NCBI GenBank assembly: GCA_009746045.1
Contig: RPFO01000253.1
Location: 4,163,332 to 4,227,331, forward strand
Direction: 5' to 3'
Length of the DNA: 64,000 nt
Source: Mesostigma viride
Taxonomy: Eukaryota > Streptophyta > Mesostigmatophyceae > Mesostigmatales > Mesostigmataceae
The position numbers were made by a program, and so were the translations under genes. Positions 55,801 to 63,743 of the stretch are shown here, one piece after another (position 1 is the first letter of the stretch; every line of letters begins with the position of its first letter). Under the pieces are notes generated by a model, which saw only the letters and a list, made by a program, of their open reading frames with translations, was not told the DNA's origin and did no database searches.

Positions 55801-58800
55801 TTCTGTCGAGCCTTATTTCCAGATTCACACCCTGTCACACCTTCTCACCTGCCATTCAAGCGCGCCCCCCTGCTCCCTCAACTCGCGCTCCGTCGCCTCG
55901 TGTGCCCGCTGCGACTCCAGCTCGCTTGCCTCCGCCGCTCGCGCTGCCTCTTCCGCCCGTGCCGCCTCCCGTCGCGCCTTCTGAACTTCTTGGGCCGCCT
56001 CTCGTCGCGCGCGCCGCAGCCGCTCGTTCTGCATCTCGTTGTGCTGCTTGGCCCACCGGATGTTCGCTTCCCCGGGAAACGACTCGCGAGGATGCCAGTC
56101 GCTGCTCGGATTCCCGATAACGGGTCACCCAGATGCGGTGGGCGCGGGGATGTGAGGTGTCGGGGTTGTGGGTGGGTGGTGGGTGCATGCGTGTGTGTGT
56201 GCTTGTGTGGGTGGTGGTTTCCGGGGAGGGGGGGAGGGGAATCAGAAAAAAAGGTTGGGTGGGATATGCAGGATCATGGACAATCATTCAGTGGGGTAGA
56301 GGGGGGGGGGTTGGGGGGAGGGAGGGAGGGGGAGTGCCCAGATTGGGTTCAGGGATCGGGCGATGGATGCTTGCGCCGCACGTCTTGCTGCCACGCGTAC
56401 CTTTGGTATCGTTGCTCCGCCCGCCTGCGCAGACCCACGATGTCCGTCTGCCTCAGCGCAGTTGGGAGCTCTCGGTCCCGCGGCCCTCCCGTTATGCGCA
56501 ACACCGTGGCGAGTGAGGGCGCTGAAGCCCGGAAAGAGAATCAGATGGAGGGTTTGGATGGCATCACGAGGGGATGCGCGCGGTGGGCGTCGTGAGGGGA
56601 TGCGCGCGGTGGGCGCGCGCGTCGTGAGGACAGCGGGGGGGAGGGCATCATGAGAACGGGGGGGGGGGGGGGGGAAGAAAAAGGACACCTCTTCCAGGGT
56701 AATCGAGGGGGGAAGTAGTGTTTGCGGTGGTGGCAAAGGTGATGGTGTCAGCATGCCGTTTGCAGTCCCCGCTCATGGATGTACAGTCAGCCCCGCGATT
56801 AGTTACGATCGCCGCCGAATTCTTGGCGTCGTAACTTAACGCGGGGATGTGACTTAACGCGGGGACGTGACCTTAGCGGTAGAATCAGGCTAGCAGCCCA
56901 CCCCCTCCTCTTCTGACGGACTTTTGTACAGCAATCGACAGCTCTTGTCAAGCCCGATCCAGGTGCAGCATCAAAGTGCCCAAAGTCCATTTTTTCCAGC
57001 CAGATATTTTGTGTAAGATGGGCGGTCAGGTACACGCTGCCAATGATCTGGGCGTCGTAACTTAACGCGGGGCCGTAACCTTTAGAATCGTAACTTAACG
57101 CGGGGCTGACTGTACTTGGAATGCTAGGAGTGGCTCTCCTGCCCGTGCTGAGGCGGATGCTCCGTCGTGGCTCCGTTTGTTTTGCCACCAGCACGCGGGA
57201 CTGCGTGCCCGGCTGCCACGTGGAGAGCTTCCCCTCGGAGCGCGCGCTGCTGGACGCCTTTGTCGCGCTGGTGGCGGAGAGGGACCCCGACATCCTGGTT
57301 GGGTAGGTAGATAAAACTATTACCATGGTGGTATGTAAAAACATGTCAAGTTTGGCTATAGCGTTATTCACGCAGGAAAATTAGGTTTTCTAGGAGAACA
57401 GGAGTATAGGAGAATAGGAGAATAGGAGAATAGGAGAATAGGAGAATAGGAGAATAGGAGAATAGGAGTATGCATGCATTTGCTGACTGTGTAGTGTGTT
57501 GTCTTGGTTCTCGGTGACGGGCGTTGTTGTTAGGTAAGCAGATGGGTGACTACCTGCACTCTCAGCTGTTGCTGGTGCTGCAGACACGGGTCGGGCGCGT
57601 GCAACGATCATCACTTCCTCATGAATGATGGTCCCAGTCCAACATGGCTCATGTAGTTGGCGCGCTGTGATCGGGGAGGGCCTTTGATGTAAGACACGGT
57701 TACTTGCACCCTGGAGGACTAGAAATATCCACATGTGGTGTTTCTGGGTATCAGAATAGAACTATGCAGTGCCAAATTGATTGGGTTCGATGATTCTATG
57801 TTTGCTTCGCAGCCGGAGATGGTTGACTAACCATGGTATAAACACCATGTCCGCGCTGTTGGGGCCATACTATGCGTACATGCATACTATTTTTGCTATA
57901 GTTTACTATTTGCTGTTTGCCGCGACGTTACATACATTGATCTGTTTGCCCATGGAGGCAGAATGTGTTAGACAGCCAGCCAAGGGCTCGGTGCCATGCA
58001 AATGCTGCCTTGTACGCTCGTTGCAAGCTGCCAGTGCTGGCCTTCCTATGTGCCTGTTGTGCTTGAAAGCATGTCACGTCGAGACTAACTCAACTCATTC
58101 AGTATCTTTTTTTTTCCTTCCGAGTTTCTGCTATTACAGGGGGGTAAGGCAGCATACGAATCATGGTGTCGCCTAACCGTGGCGCCCTTGTGCCCTGTTG
58201 TTTCCCCTTCTTGCCCACCGCCACCTTTCCCTATCATGCAATTCTCGCCATCTTGCAGTTACGAGATCCAGAGCAGCTCCCTAGGCTACCTGATCGAACG
58301 TGGCGACGCCCTGGGCCTCAACCTGACGCGCTCCCTCTCTCGCACACCCAACGCAAAGGCAAGCGGAGCTCAGGTCATCTTATGTTACAGGAGCCATAGC
58401 ATTGTATGCACAAACGGGTTTCAAATGGGCAGTACACCGGAATGCAGCGTGGCATTGCGGCATGTAACTCCTAGAAGTCTTCATTCATTTACTGGCGCTA
58501 ACCCATGCTTTTGATCGGCTTGTCGATGGGAGCATGCTGAAGTTCTGCCTTCAGGGAGGCAAGTCATCACTGTCATTTTGTTGTGAATTTCTTCTTCTGA
58601 ATCGAACTTCCTGATTCTAATTCTGACTTTCTTATTACATTTCTACCGTGTGCCAGCAAAACTCTCTTGACACACAAGTTACTGCATGTTCCACTATTTT
58701 TCTTTTATGATCACCATTCACCAACTAGCAGTGAAAGAGCTGACTGTTTGCCCCTGGGCGTTCTCTTGCACCATGCCCAACACAAGAACTTGGTGTAACG

Positions 58801-61800
58801 GCATATAATCATGATTTCCTTCATTGCACAACCTTTCTGCTTATGCGCTTATTTGCCTACGATCAAACTAACCTCTTTTCTGCTGGCATTCCCTGTCCGC
58901 TGTCATCTCCCAGGGGCTGCGGGAGGGCAGGGACGACGAGTGGGGCCGCACGCACGGGTCGGGCATCCACATCGTCGGCCGCATCGTGCTCAACCTCTGG
59001 CGCCTGTTGCGGGGGGAGCTGAAGGTGGGTTGGAAGAGGGTAATTTGTGTGAGGGGACGGAGCTATACAAGGACGACTTGCTTAGGAACGGCAAGTGCAG
59101 TATTATTATTAACTTTTTTTTTCTGTTAAGATTAAACAGTACAACTAGATGTATACATAGGAGTATGATGTGCCTTGTAAAGTAGTTGGGTATGGTTGTG
59201 AAGGCATGCTGTTCTGGTTACTTTGGGTAGACTTAAGTAGAGAGAGAGGAAAGATAAACCCCTTCTGAACTACCGATGTCAGCACTCCGACCTTAATGGG
59301 CTCGGACTGAAATCAAGGCGGAGTTCGTGGCCCGTTCTGTCGCGTGGCGCCCCTTCTGGCGACCCCTACGTAGGAACCGACTTTCGGTAGCTACGGACGG
59401 GCTGGTGCAAAGAACAGTGGTTAGATTTCGCGCGACGCGGTAGAATCACATCTTGGCGCTGCGTATGTGGCGCCGACTTACCACGAACGACCCGATCTAA
59501 ACTGGTCTGCCGTATTTCTGAGTTTTGTGAAATTTAGCGCAGTCCATCTAGGTACGTCGTACCTAATCGTGGCGCAGCGCCGGTTTAGGTCAGTGCATAA
59601 AGTGGGTCGGTGGTCTAAGTCAGTGGTTCAGAAGGGCTCTAATAACCAGCATAACCACTGTTTGGTTGTATGTAATAGGATCTGTGAAAAGACCGCTGGT
59701 TTTTCATGTTGTTCTGGATTGTTGAACTTTGTCACAATTAGATACTCATTCGCTGGAGCAAACTAGAGAGCGTTTGCAATAGCTGCCTTGCATGGCTGCC
59801 TTGCATAGTTGCGGTCAGTATGCGTCGCAATGCATGAGCAATATGCTCGGAGCTTCTCTACGGCTACTTTGGGATTGTTTGCAACGTTTGATTACTGTGC
59901 ACTGAATATTCAAGATTATGCATAATGGTATTGTACCACTAATGATCTTATTGACATCTGACACCATCTTTGAAGGTTGCTTTTGGCCAGGTTGATACCA
60001 AGCGCGCGTGGATCGGCTGCGGTGGTGATTCTTGGCTTTTGCACCAGCTCATACTGACATATCGATGTATGGCATAGTGTGGATATGTTGTATGGGATGT
60101 ATTTTGACATATAATTGGTCTGTCACTGCTTCTATTCCCCTCTCACACCACGCACATTCATGACTTCTTGACTCATCCCTCCCCCCTCCCCCCTCGCCCC
60201 GCGCCCCTCGCCCCTCGCCCCTCGCCCCTCGCCCCTCGCCCCTCGCCCCTCGCCCCTCGCCCCTCGCCCCTCGCCCCTCGCCCCTCGCCCCTCGCCCCTC
60301 GCCCCTCGCCCCTCGCCCCTCGCCCCTCGCCCCTCGCCCCTCGCCCCTCGCCCCTCGCCCCTCGCCCCTCGCCCCTCGCCCCTCGCCCCTCGCCCCTCGC
60401 CCCTCGCCCCTCGCCCCTCGCCCCTCGCCTCGCGCCTCGCCCCTCGCCCCTCGCCCCTCGCCCCTCGCCCCTCGCCCCTCGCCCCTCGCCCCTCGCCCCT
60501 CGCCCCTCGCCCCTCGCCCCTCGCCCCTCGCCCCTCGCCCCTCGCCCCTCGCCCCTCGCCCCTCGCTCCTCGCCCCTCGCCCCTCGCCCCTCGCCCCTCG
60601 CTCCTCGCCCCTCGCCCCTCGCCCCTCGTCCCTCGCCAGCTCAACCTGTACACGTTCGAGGCGGTAGCAATCGCGGTCCTTCGGCGGCGGATACCACTCC
60701 CCCCCCTGGCAGCGCTGGCGGAGTGGTTTGCGGGTGGGGTCACCGGGGGTCGTTGGCGTGCCATCATGCATGCGCACACGCGCGCGTACGCCAACCTCGA
60801 GCTCATGCGCCACCTGGACCTGGTATGCCAGCATTGTTCCAGTTTTAACGGTTATACTTACACGTTATTACAAACTCAGAATCTTTACAGAATGCCCTGT
60901 GCCATAAATGATGAGGCCGAAATCTTAAGAAGGCCAGAACGGCCCTTAGAGATAGTGTGTGTCTCCCGTTCACTCGGAGCTGCGTGACCTTGCCTGCTTA
61001 ATTACTACGCAGCTGGGGGGTGTTATTGGGGGGGTTGTGCATGGCCCTAACGTTTCTAGCATCACCGATGGTTTGCCATGGGCGTGGTGGAATGGGCTTG
61101 TTAGGCAACTTACCCGTGCAAGGATTCTTGTGTATGTGCGAAGCAGGCAGTGATGCGTATTCCCGGTAATTGCATGCACTGCGCAGGGGCAAGGATCAGG
61201 GTCTCTAAACGGTTGGGCAGTGCTACTTAGTAGGTGCTTTTTAGTAGGTGTGCTGCAATGCCAGTGCTCTGCCATGCTGCGACAGCGATGCTTTCTTTTT
61301 TATGCTCATGGCAGCAGGTGCCTGCGATTCAGCTTTTGTAATGAGTAGTTCGCGATCACCTTGAGGCAGCTTTGCTGGCCTCAACCGGTGCGGACAAAGC
61401 CTTTTCTCTTAGAAAATGTGTAAGGATGTTGTATATATACTATCTGAAAGAACTGAGCATGCATTTGACGTATCTGGCCAAGGTTTGGTTCCTGCCAGGA
61501 CATAGGAAGACGGCTGCTTTGCTGCGCACTGGGCACACCCATGCACGCCTTGTTTGACAACTCCCTGTAAGCAACAGCCACCCTGAAGGGAACGAACTGC
61601 GTGCTGGTTTATGCGCAACTCTTTGCTGCCAATCAAGATCTACTGGCGGCTTCCCCATGCAGCGCAGCTGCCGCCACGTGGATACTCCATCGCCCTCCTT
61701 TGCCCCTTGCTCGCGAACCCCCCTGCTCGCGGCTGCCTCCCACAGGTCAACCGCACCGCCGAGTTTGCGCGCATATTCGGCATCGACTTTGTGTCCGTTA

Positions 61801-63743
61801 TGAACCGGGGGTCGCAGGTGACGGCACGAAACGATTCTCATAATTCATAGAGATGTCGATTGCGTGCTATCAATTGCGCAGTCTAGTGCCTCGCTTCTAG
61901 TTTGTTCCTAGTCTAGTTTTTCAATTAGCGCTGTAGTGGTCATTTCCTGTGAGTGTCTCTGGATGTTCTGGCGCATGGCTGTGCGACACAGCCATGTGAC
62001 ATGGGCGTGTGGGTCGTTAGTGGCGCATGGTTCTGCCCCGTGTGGCCGACTTGTTTCTAACATGTAATTAAATATGCGATGTGGAGGTACGGGTACCTGG
62101 CCACGTTTGCGCGTCGCCTGTGTGTTTTGTGATGGGGTGTCAGTGGCCACTCATTTGCAACAACAGTGCCGGCAAAGTCATTATCGCCGCCTTGTCCCCT
62201 CTCCACTTCAAACTTGCTCCTCATCTGTAAAGAAGAAAAACATTAGCACACGAATTCAAGTTTGGTATAGATTCTATGTACATTGACACCTGTCTATAAG
62301 ACATCATTAACATGTCTATCCTAAATCCTTGCACGTCATCATGATGCATTTTCTATAGTATTACTTCTATCATATCTAGCGTAGTCAGCTGCTCATTATG
62401 CCCTGGGATAATGTTTTCTAGCCATTTACATTGTTGAATCAGGCGCGCTTCAATGCACCATCTCCCATCCCTGAATTCACTTCTTTTTGTGTATGTGAGG
62501 ATAGTGGCAACCTTTATCTGGGCCTCTACACTCTTTGACTCGCATACTAAGTGGTGCACTTGCGCCTTGTCACACCTGTGGTTTGTCACGGCCATGCCTC
62601 CCATCCACTCTGCGTGTCAACACCACATCTGCGACCACCCCGCCGCTCATCACCCTCACCACAGTACCGGGTCGAATCCATGATGGTCCGCCTGGCGCAC
62701 ACCCAGAACTACCTGGTGCTGTCCCCGAGCAAGCGCCAGGTGGCGGATCAGCCTGCGATGGCCTGCCTGCCGCTCGTCATGGAGCCGGAGTCCGGCTTCT
62801 ACACCGACCCGGTATTTAGGCCCCCCTTGTCCGGCGGGCGTCCCTCTCTTTGCTTGCCAGTGGTTGGCACAATCCTGTGGTTTTTTAGCATGGCTTGGAA
62901 CATTACTTTGTGGTCGTTGGGTCATGTATAAGATTTGTTGCTGTGTCTTTTCTTGTTACACCAGCTCTGTTGCCCCTTCAGGGTGCCAAGAGTTTTCATA
63001 TTCTCTTGGTTATGGAGCAATATCCAATAGGGTGCAACGTGCGTTTCATGAATCCGTAGCAGGGATTGGCGCGGTTGGTGTGCTAGAATACAACCATGTG
63101 GCGCTTTGTGCACAGGCTGGTTGGTGCCTAGTCTCTAATAGGGCCGGGACGGGGAACTTGGATTTCTCATTGGTCAGGGTGAGAGTATCTTTCCGCTGAA
63201 CATCCTGGCTTTCTTTTTCGTCAATGAATCGGGCAGGAGCTTTCGTCAATTGCCCTGCTTGTTTGTTTTGTCCATGCTTTTTACCTTTAATTAAACTTGG
63301 CGCGCAGGTTGTCGTGCTCGACTTCCGGTCGCTGTACCCATCCATGGTCATCGCCTATAACCTGTGCTTCTCGACGTGCCTGGGGACGGTGACGGCGGAC
63401 AACCCCAAGAAGTAAGCACGCAAGTCTTGAGTTGACCTTTTCATCGACCTAAGTAGATATCAATCTAGTTTGAGTTTCTGTCTCCGAAAGCAGCTTCGAC
63501 AGATGGTGATCCAAACTACGAACGTGCTTAGACTCACCATCGCGTTTCCATTTTCTCTGCTGTTTGTCTTCATTCGCTTGTGCCTGTTTGTGTGTGGGCT
63601 TGTGTGAATATCTGTGTGGTTGTGTGTGGTTGTCATGGTGCAGGTTTGGAGTGCGCACCCTGCACATACCCAGCAATGACCTGCAGTCACTGGCCTCCTC
63701 ATTGGTCGTCACGCCAAACAACGTCCTCTACGTGCCCCCAAAG
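35909..63743 (+). CDS. REV3: DNA polymerase zeta catalytic subunit REV3 (3'-partial)
   Basis: Family-B translesion polymerase that extends from mismatched or lesion-containing primer ends in the nucleus, with REV7 and accessory polymerase-delta subunits. Twenty-one exons (listed separately) join in consistent phase to 4,007 codons and run off the window before polymerase motif C and the C-terminal Cys clusters. Conserved order: the N-terminal DYYMATPVPELDICYSDF, VPVIRIFG and FPYLYVPY; FYGYHAQESLFVKI; QPYEAHIPYLLQ; TPLSQRGF; DPDILVGYEIQ; DEWGRTHGSGIH; RVESMMVRLAHTQNYL; MEPESGFYTDP; and motif A DFRSLYPSMVIAYN. The matches are collinear with plant REV3. It is far longer than known family members (yeast about 1,500, plants about 1,900, human about 3,130), owing to low-complexity exons 10 and 12. 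The start ATG at 35909 has G at +4 and directly precedes the conserved N-terminus. Confidence 0.95.
36224..36306 (+). CDS. REV3: REV3 exon 2 (residues 42-69)
   Basis: Acceptor TGGCAG; encodes VPVIRIFGATPWGQKACMHL then HK. Donor AAG^gtaatc, phase 0. Confidence 0.94.
36786..36843 (+). CDS. REV3: REV3 exon 3 (residues 70-89)
   Basis: Acceptor CCTCAG; CFPYLYVPYEGDVPNTPSG matches the plant PYLYIPC block. Donor G^gtatgc, phase 1. Confidence 0.88.
37765..37814 (+). CDS. REV3: REV3 exon 4 (residues 89-105)
   Basis: Acceptor ATGGCAG; encodes ASAFMHALALAVDKALE, corresponding to the helix before the HVHDC block. Donor GAG^gtatgg, phase 0. The acceptor tract is weak but the phase fits both sides. Confidence 0.8.
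37845..37985. repeat. 11-bp tandem repeat TGTTTGGTGCA in REV3 intron 4
   Basis: About twelve units, starting 30 bp after the exon 4 donor. Confidence 0.95.
38680..39126 (+). CDS. REV3: REV3 exon 5 (residues 106-254)
   Basis: Begins with a Gly/Asn-rich insertion (about residues 130-205) not expected in the family. It then continues with RQHVHSCQLVRARDFYGYHA and ESLFVKISLYNPQEVAKVAL. Donor CAG^gtcagt, phase 0. Confidence 0.9.
39577..39645 (+). CDS. REV3: REV3 exon 6 (residues 255-277)
   Basis: Acceptor CGCCAG; TVLGRRFQPYEAHIPYLLQL then M. Donor ATG^gtgagt, phase 0. Confidence 0.95.
40145..40433 (+). CDS. REV3: REV3 exon 7 (residues 278-374)
   Basis: Acceptor GCCCAG; IDHNLQGMSHARLSKVVFRG matches the DYNLYGM...KF block. 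A Ser-rich part follows, ending CELEIDASVE. Donor G^gtacgt, phase 1. Confidence 0.92.
40690..40940. repeat. ~48-bp tandem repeat with pyrimidine tract in REV3 intron 7
   Basis: About five units with AATCTTTTTCTCCTAGAAAA and CCAACTGCGTTCA, lying immediately upstream of exon 8. Confidence 0.88.
40996..41087 (+). CDS. REV3: REV3 exon 8 (residues 374-404)
   Basis: Acceptor GCGGCAG restores the D-I-L-N block after exon 7. It ends VPSLAPVWL, matching the plant VQSLVAIW. Donor CTG^gtgagt, phase 0. Confidence 0.88.
41510..41592. repeat. 10-bp tandem repeat (ATATCCTAAC)n in REV3 intron 8
   Basis: About eight units with CTATCCTAAC variants. Confidence 0.9.
41932..43350 (+). CDS. REV3: REV3 exon 9 (residues 405-877)
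   Basis: Acceptor CTGTAG; starts EERERRRAL, continuing the conserved W-E-E-E-type sequence. It then becomes Gly/Glu/Pro-rich and presumably disordered, ending with an acidic helix (DDELARWSKLTQEGD). Donor CAG^gtacat, phase 0. Confidence 0.85.
43437..43600. repeat. Tandem duplication of ~95 bp in REV3 intron 9
   Basis: GTTTGGGTGTTTATAACACT through ACTCCGTTTTGCA is present at 43438 and again at 43532. Confidence 0.9.
44442..50607 (+). CDS. REV3: REV3 exon 10, 2,055 codons (residues 878-2933)
   Basis: Acceptor CCATAG; SADAQALRLLDWLAGGEGSR matches the plant D-A-E-A-L-G-L-F-K-W-F block, followed by an Asp run. The middle is low complexity, with SPGK/SPGH repeats, Gly/Ala/Pro-rich blocks, a His/Gln tract at 46702-46915 and VQQ repeats. 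The end is ELLSRESLERYGIAAVDHGW then DRRHVPAQPV, matching the plant FF..DVPE region. Donor AAAAG^gtgggt, phase 1. The single open frame over 6.1 kb and homology at both ends support it as coding. Confidence 0.85.
44711..44815 (+). repeat. 12-bp coding minisatellite in REV3 exon 10
   Basis: Eight or nine in-frame units of four residues, (S-P-G-K / S-P-G-H / F-P-G-N), built on CCTGGNAAATC / CCTGGCCATTC. Confidence 0.9.
46702..46915 (+). repeat. In-frame His/Gln trinucleotide tract in REV3 exon 10
   Basis: Mixed CAC/CAT/CAG codons give runs of His4-6 alternating with Gln-Gln. A pure CAG stretch of about 12 codons lies at 46821-46857. A second, shorter Gln-rich run sits at 49014-49050. Confidence 0.95.
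51564..51972 (+). CDS. REV3: REV3 exon 11 (residues 2933-3069)
   Basis: Acceptor CCTCAG in phase 1 joins exon 10 to ALSGATCDLPEYE, matching the D-L-P-E-F-type element. It ends with YALSPVLPPPTIESAVAWLQ, equivalent to the plant LTPAFSPPS.DSV..W block. Donor AA^gtaagt, phase 2. An extra small exon ending at the good donor 50949 cannot be excluded. Confidence 0.82.
52415..54098 (+). CDS. REV3: REV3 exon 12 (residues 3069-3630)
   Basis: Acceptor CTGGCAG, phase 2. Long Ala/Gly/Pro-rich stretch, then DFSQISPAKTPLPS and LTPLSQRGFRHKA, then LTLMSVE, the plant S-Q-I-S-G...T-P-L-S-Q.G-F...L-T..S-I-E-V series that opens the exonuclease-like domain. Donor GAG^gtatga, phase 0. Confidence 0.92.
54679..54842 (+). 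CDS. REV3: REV3 exon 13 (residues 3631-3685)
   Basis: Acceptor TCCCAG; ILAKTRGSNLPDPRHPSDEV then VCIALDVEE, matching H-A-E-S-R-G-D-L-R-P-D-P. Donor AG^gtaagg, phase 2. Confidence 0.93.
55010..56510. repeat. Long inverted repeat (arms ~0.73 kb) in REV3 intron 13
   Basis: The left arm, about 55010-55740, and right arm, 55778-56510, are reverse complements of each other with scattered differences, around a 37-bp spacer. Exact blocks include CGAGCAGCGACTGGCATCCT and GGTATGCAAAACATGCTTGC with its complement. The arms carry exon-like coding segments. Confidence 0.93.
55849..56105 (-). CDS. Coiled-coil coding segment in the right arm of the palindrome
   Basis: The minus strand reads WHPRESFPGEANIRWAKQHN followed by a long Arg/Glu/Ala helix (MQNERLRRARREAAQEV and so on) and ends in LEWQ before a donor, CAG^gtgaga, at 55849. 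The fragment is clean and open and has high helix and coiled-coil character. The homologous left-arm copy (55469-55672 plus) keeps the helix but has a stop in the upstream part (FPW-stop). I do not recognise the protein. It may be an exon of another gene copied into the intron, and whether it is transcribed is unknown. Confidence 0.45.
56784..57112. mobile_element. 329-bp MITE with TA target duplication (Tc1/mariner-pogo-like)
   Basis: Inverted ends CAGTCAGCCCCGCG(A)TTA.GTTACGAT at 56784 and the complement ending at 57112, flanked by TA on both sides (56782-56783, 57113-57114). Extra TAACTTAACGCGGGG copies occur inside. It lies in REV3 intron 13. Confidence 0.8.
57153..57302 (+). CDS. REV3: REV3 exon 14 (residues 3685-3735)
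   Basis: Acceptor GTGCTGAG restores the frame after exon 13. It encodes VESFPSERALLDAFVALVAE then RDPDILVG, equivalent to the plant E-E-R-Q-L-F...W-D-P-D-V-L-L-G. Donor GG^gtaggt, phase 2. Confidence 0.9.
57396..57470. repeat. 8-bp tandem repeat AGGAGAAT in REV3 intron 14
   Basis: About nine units of AGGAGAAT or AGGAGTAT close to the donor of exon 14. Confidence 0.92.
58259..58358 (+). CDS. REV3: REV3 exon 15 (residues 3735-3768)
   Basis: Acceptor CTTGCAG; YEIQSSSLGYLIERGDALGL then SLSRTPNAK, matching W-D-I-Q-G-G-S.G-F-L-A-E-R. The best donor is the non-canonical AAG^gcaagc. A canonical but weak alternative, CAG^gtcatc, would extend it in frame to 58376. Confidence 0.88.
58914..59024 (+). 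CDS. REV3: REV3 exon 16 (residues 3769-3805)
   Basis: Acceptor TCCCAG; DDEWGRTHGSGIHIVGRIVL then NLWRLLRGELK. Donor AAG^gtgggt, phase 0. Confidence 0.96.
60194..60639. repeat. 7-bp (GCCCCTC)n array forming the 3' end of REV3 intron 16
   Basis: About 60 heptamer units with rare variants, ending in CCCTCGCCAG, the acceptor of exon 17. The array supplies the pyrimidine tract. Confidence 0.96.
60640..60822 (+). CDS. REV3: REV3 exon 17 (residues 3806-3866)
   Basis: LNLYTFEAVAIAVLRRRIPL continues directly from exon 16's K, as in plant K-L-N-M-Y-T-I-E-A-V. It ends ANLELMRHLDL. Donor CTG^gtatgc, phase 0. Confidence 0.95.
61746..61817 (+). CDS. REV3: REV3 exon 18 (residues 3867-3890)
   Basis: Acceptor CCACAG; VNRTAEFARIFGIDFVSVMN then RGSQ. 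Donor CAG^gtgacg, phase 0. Confidence 0.96.
62665..62811 (+). CDS. REV3: REV3 exon 19 (residues 3891-3939)
   Basis: Acceptor CCACAG; YRVESMMVRLAHTQNYLVLS and CLPLVMEPESGFYTDP. Donor CCG^gtattt, phase 0. It is the most strongly plant-like segment. Confidence 0.97.
63308..63411 (+). CDS. REV3: REV3 exon 20 (residues 3940-3974), polymerase motif A
   Basis: Acceptor GCGCAG; VVVLDFRSLYPSMVIAYNLC then FSTCLG. Asp3944 is the metal-binding aspartate of family-B motif A. The following Arg stands where plants and human have Gln. Donor AA^gtaagc, phase 2. Confidence 0.97.
63644..63743 (+). CDS. REV3: REV3 exon 21 (residues 3974-4007)
   Basis: Acceptor GTGCAG; FGVRTLHIPSNDLQSLASSL then NNVLYVPPK, as in plants before V-R-R-G-I-L-P. 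Donor AAG^gcaagc is non-canonical, and no good GT donor is near before an in-frame stop. Confidence 0.92.

Noticed and set aside
60049-60848. Pro-Ser-Pro-Leu-Ala-Pro-Arg and Arg-Gly-Glu ORFs
   Set aside because: They translate the heptamer array; the real coding part is only exon 17 at 60640-60822.
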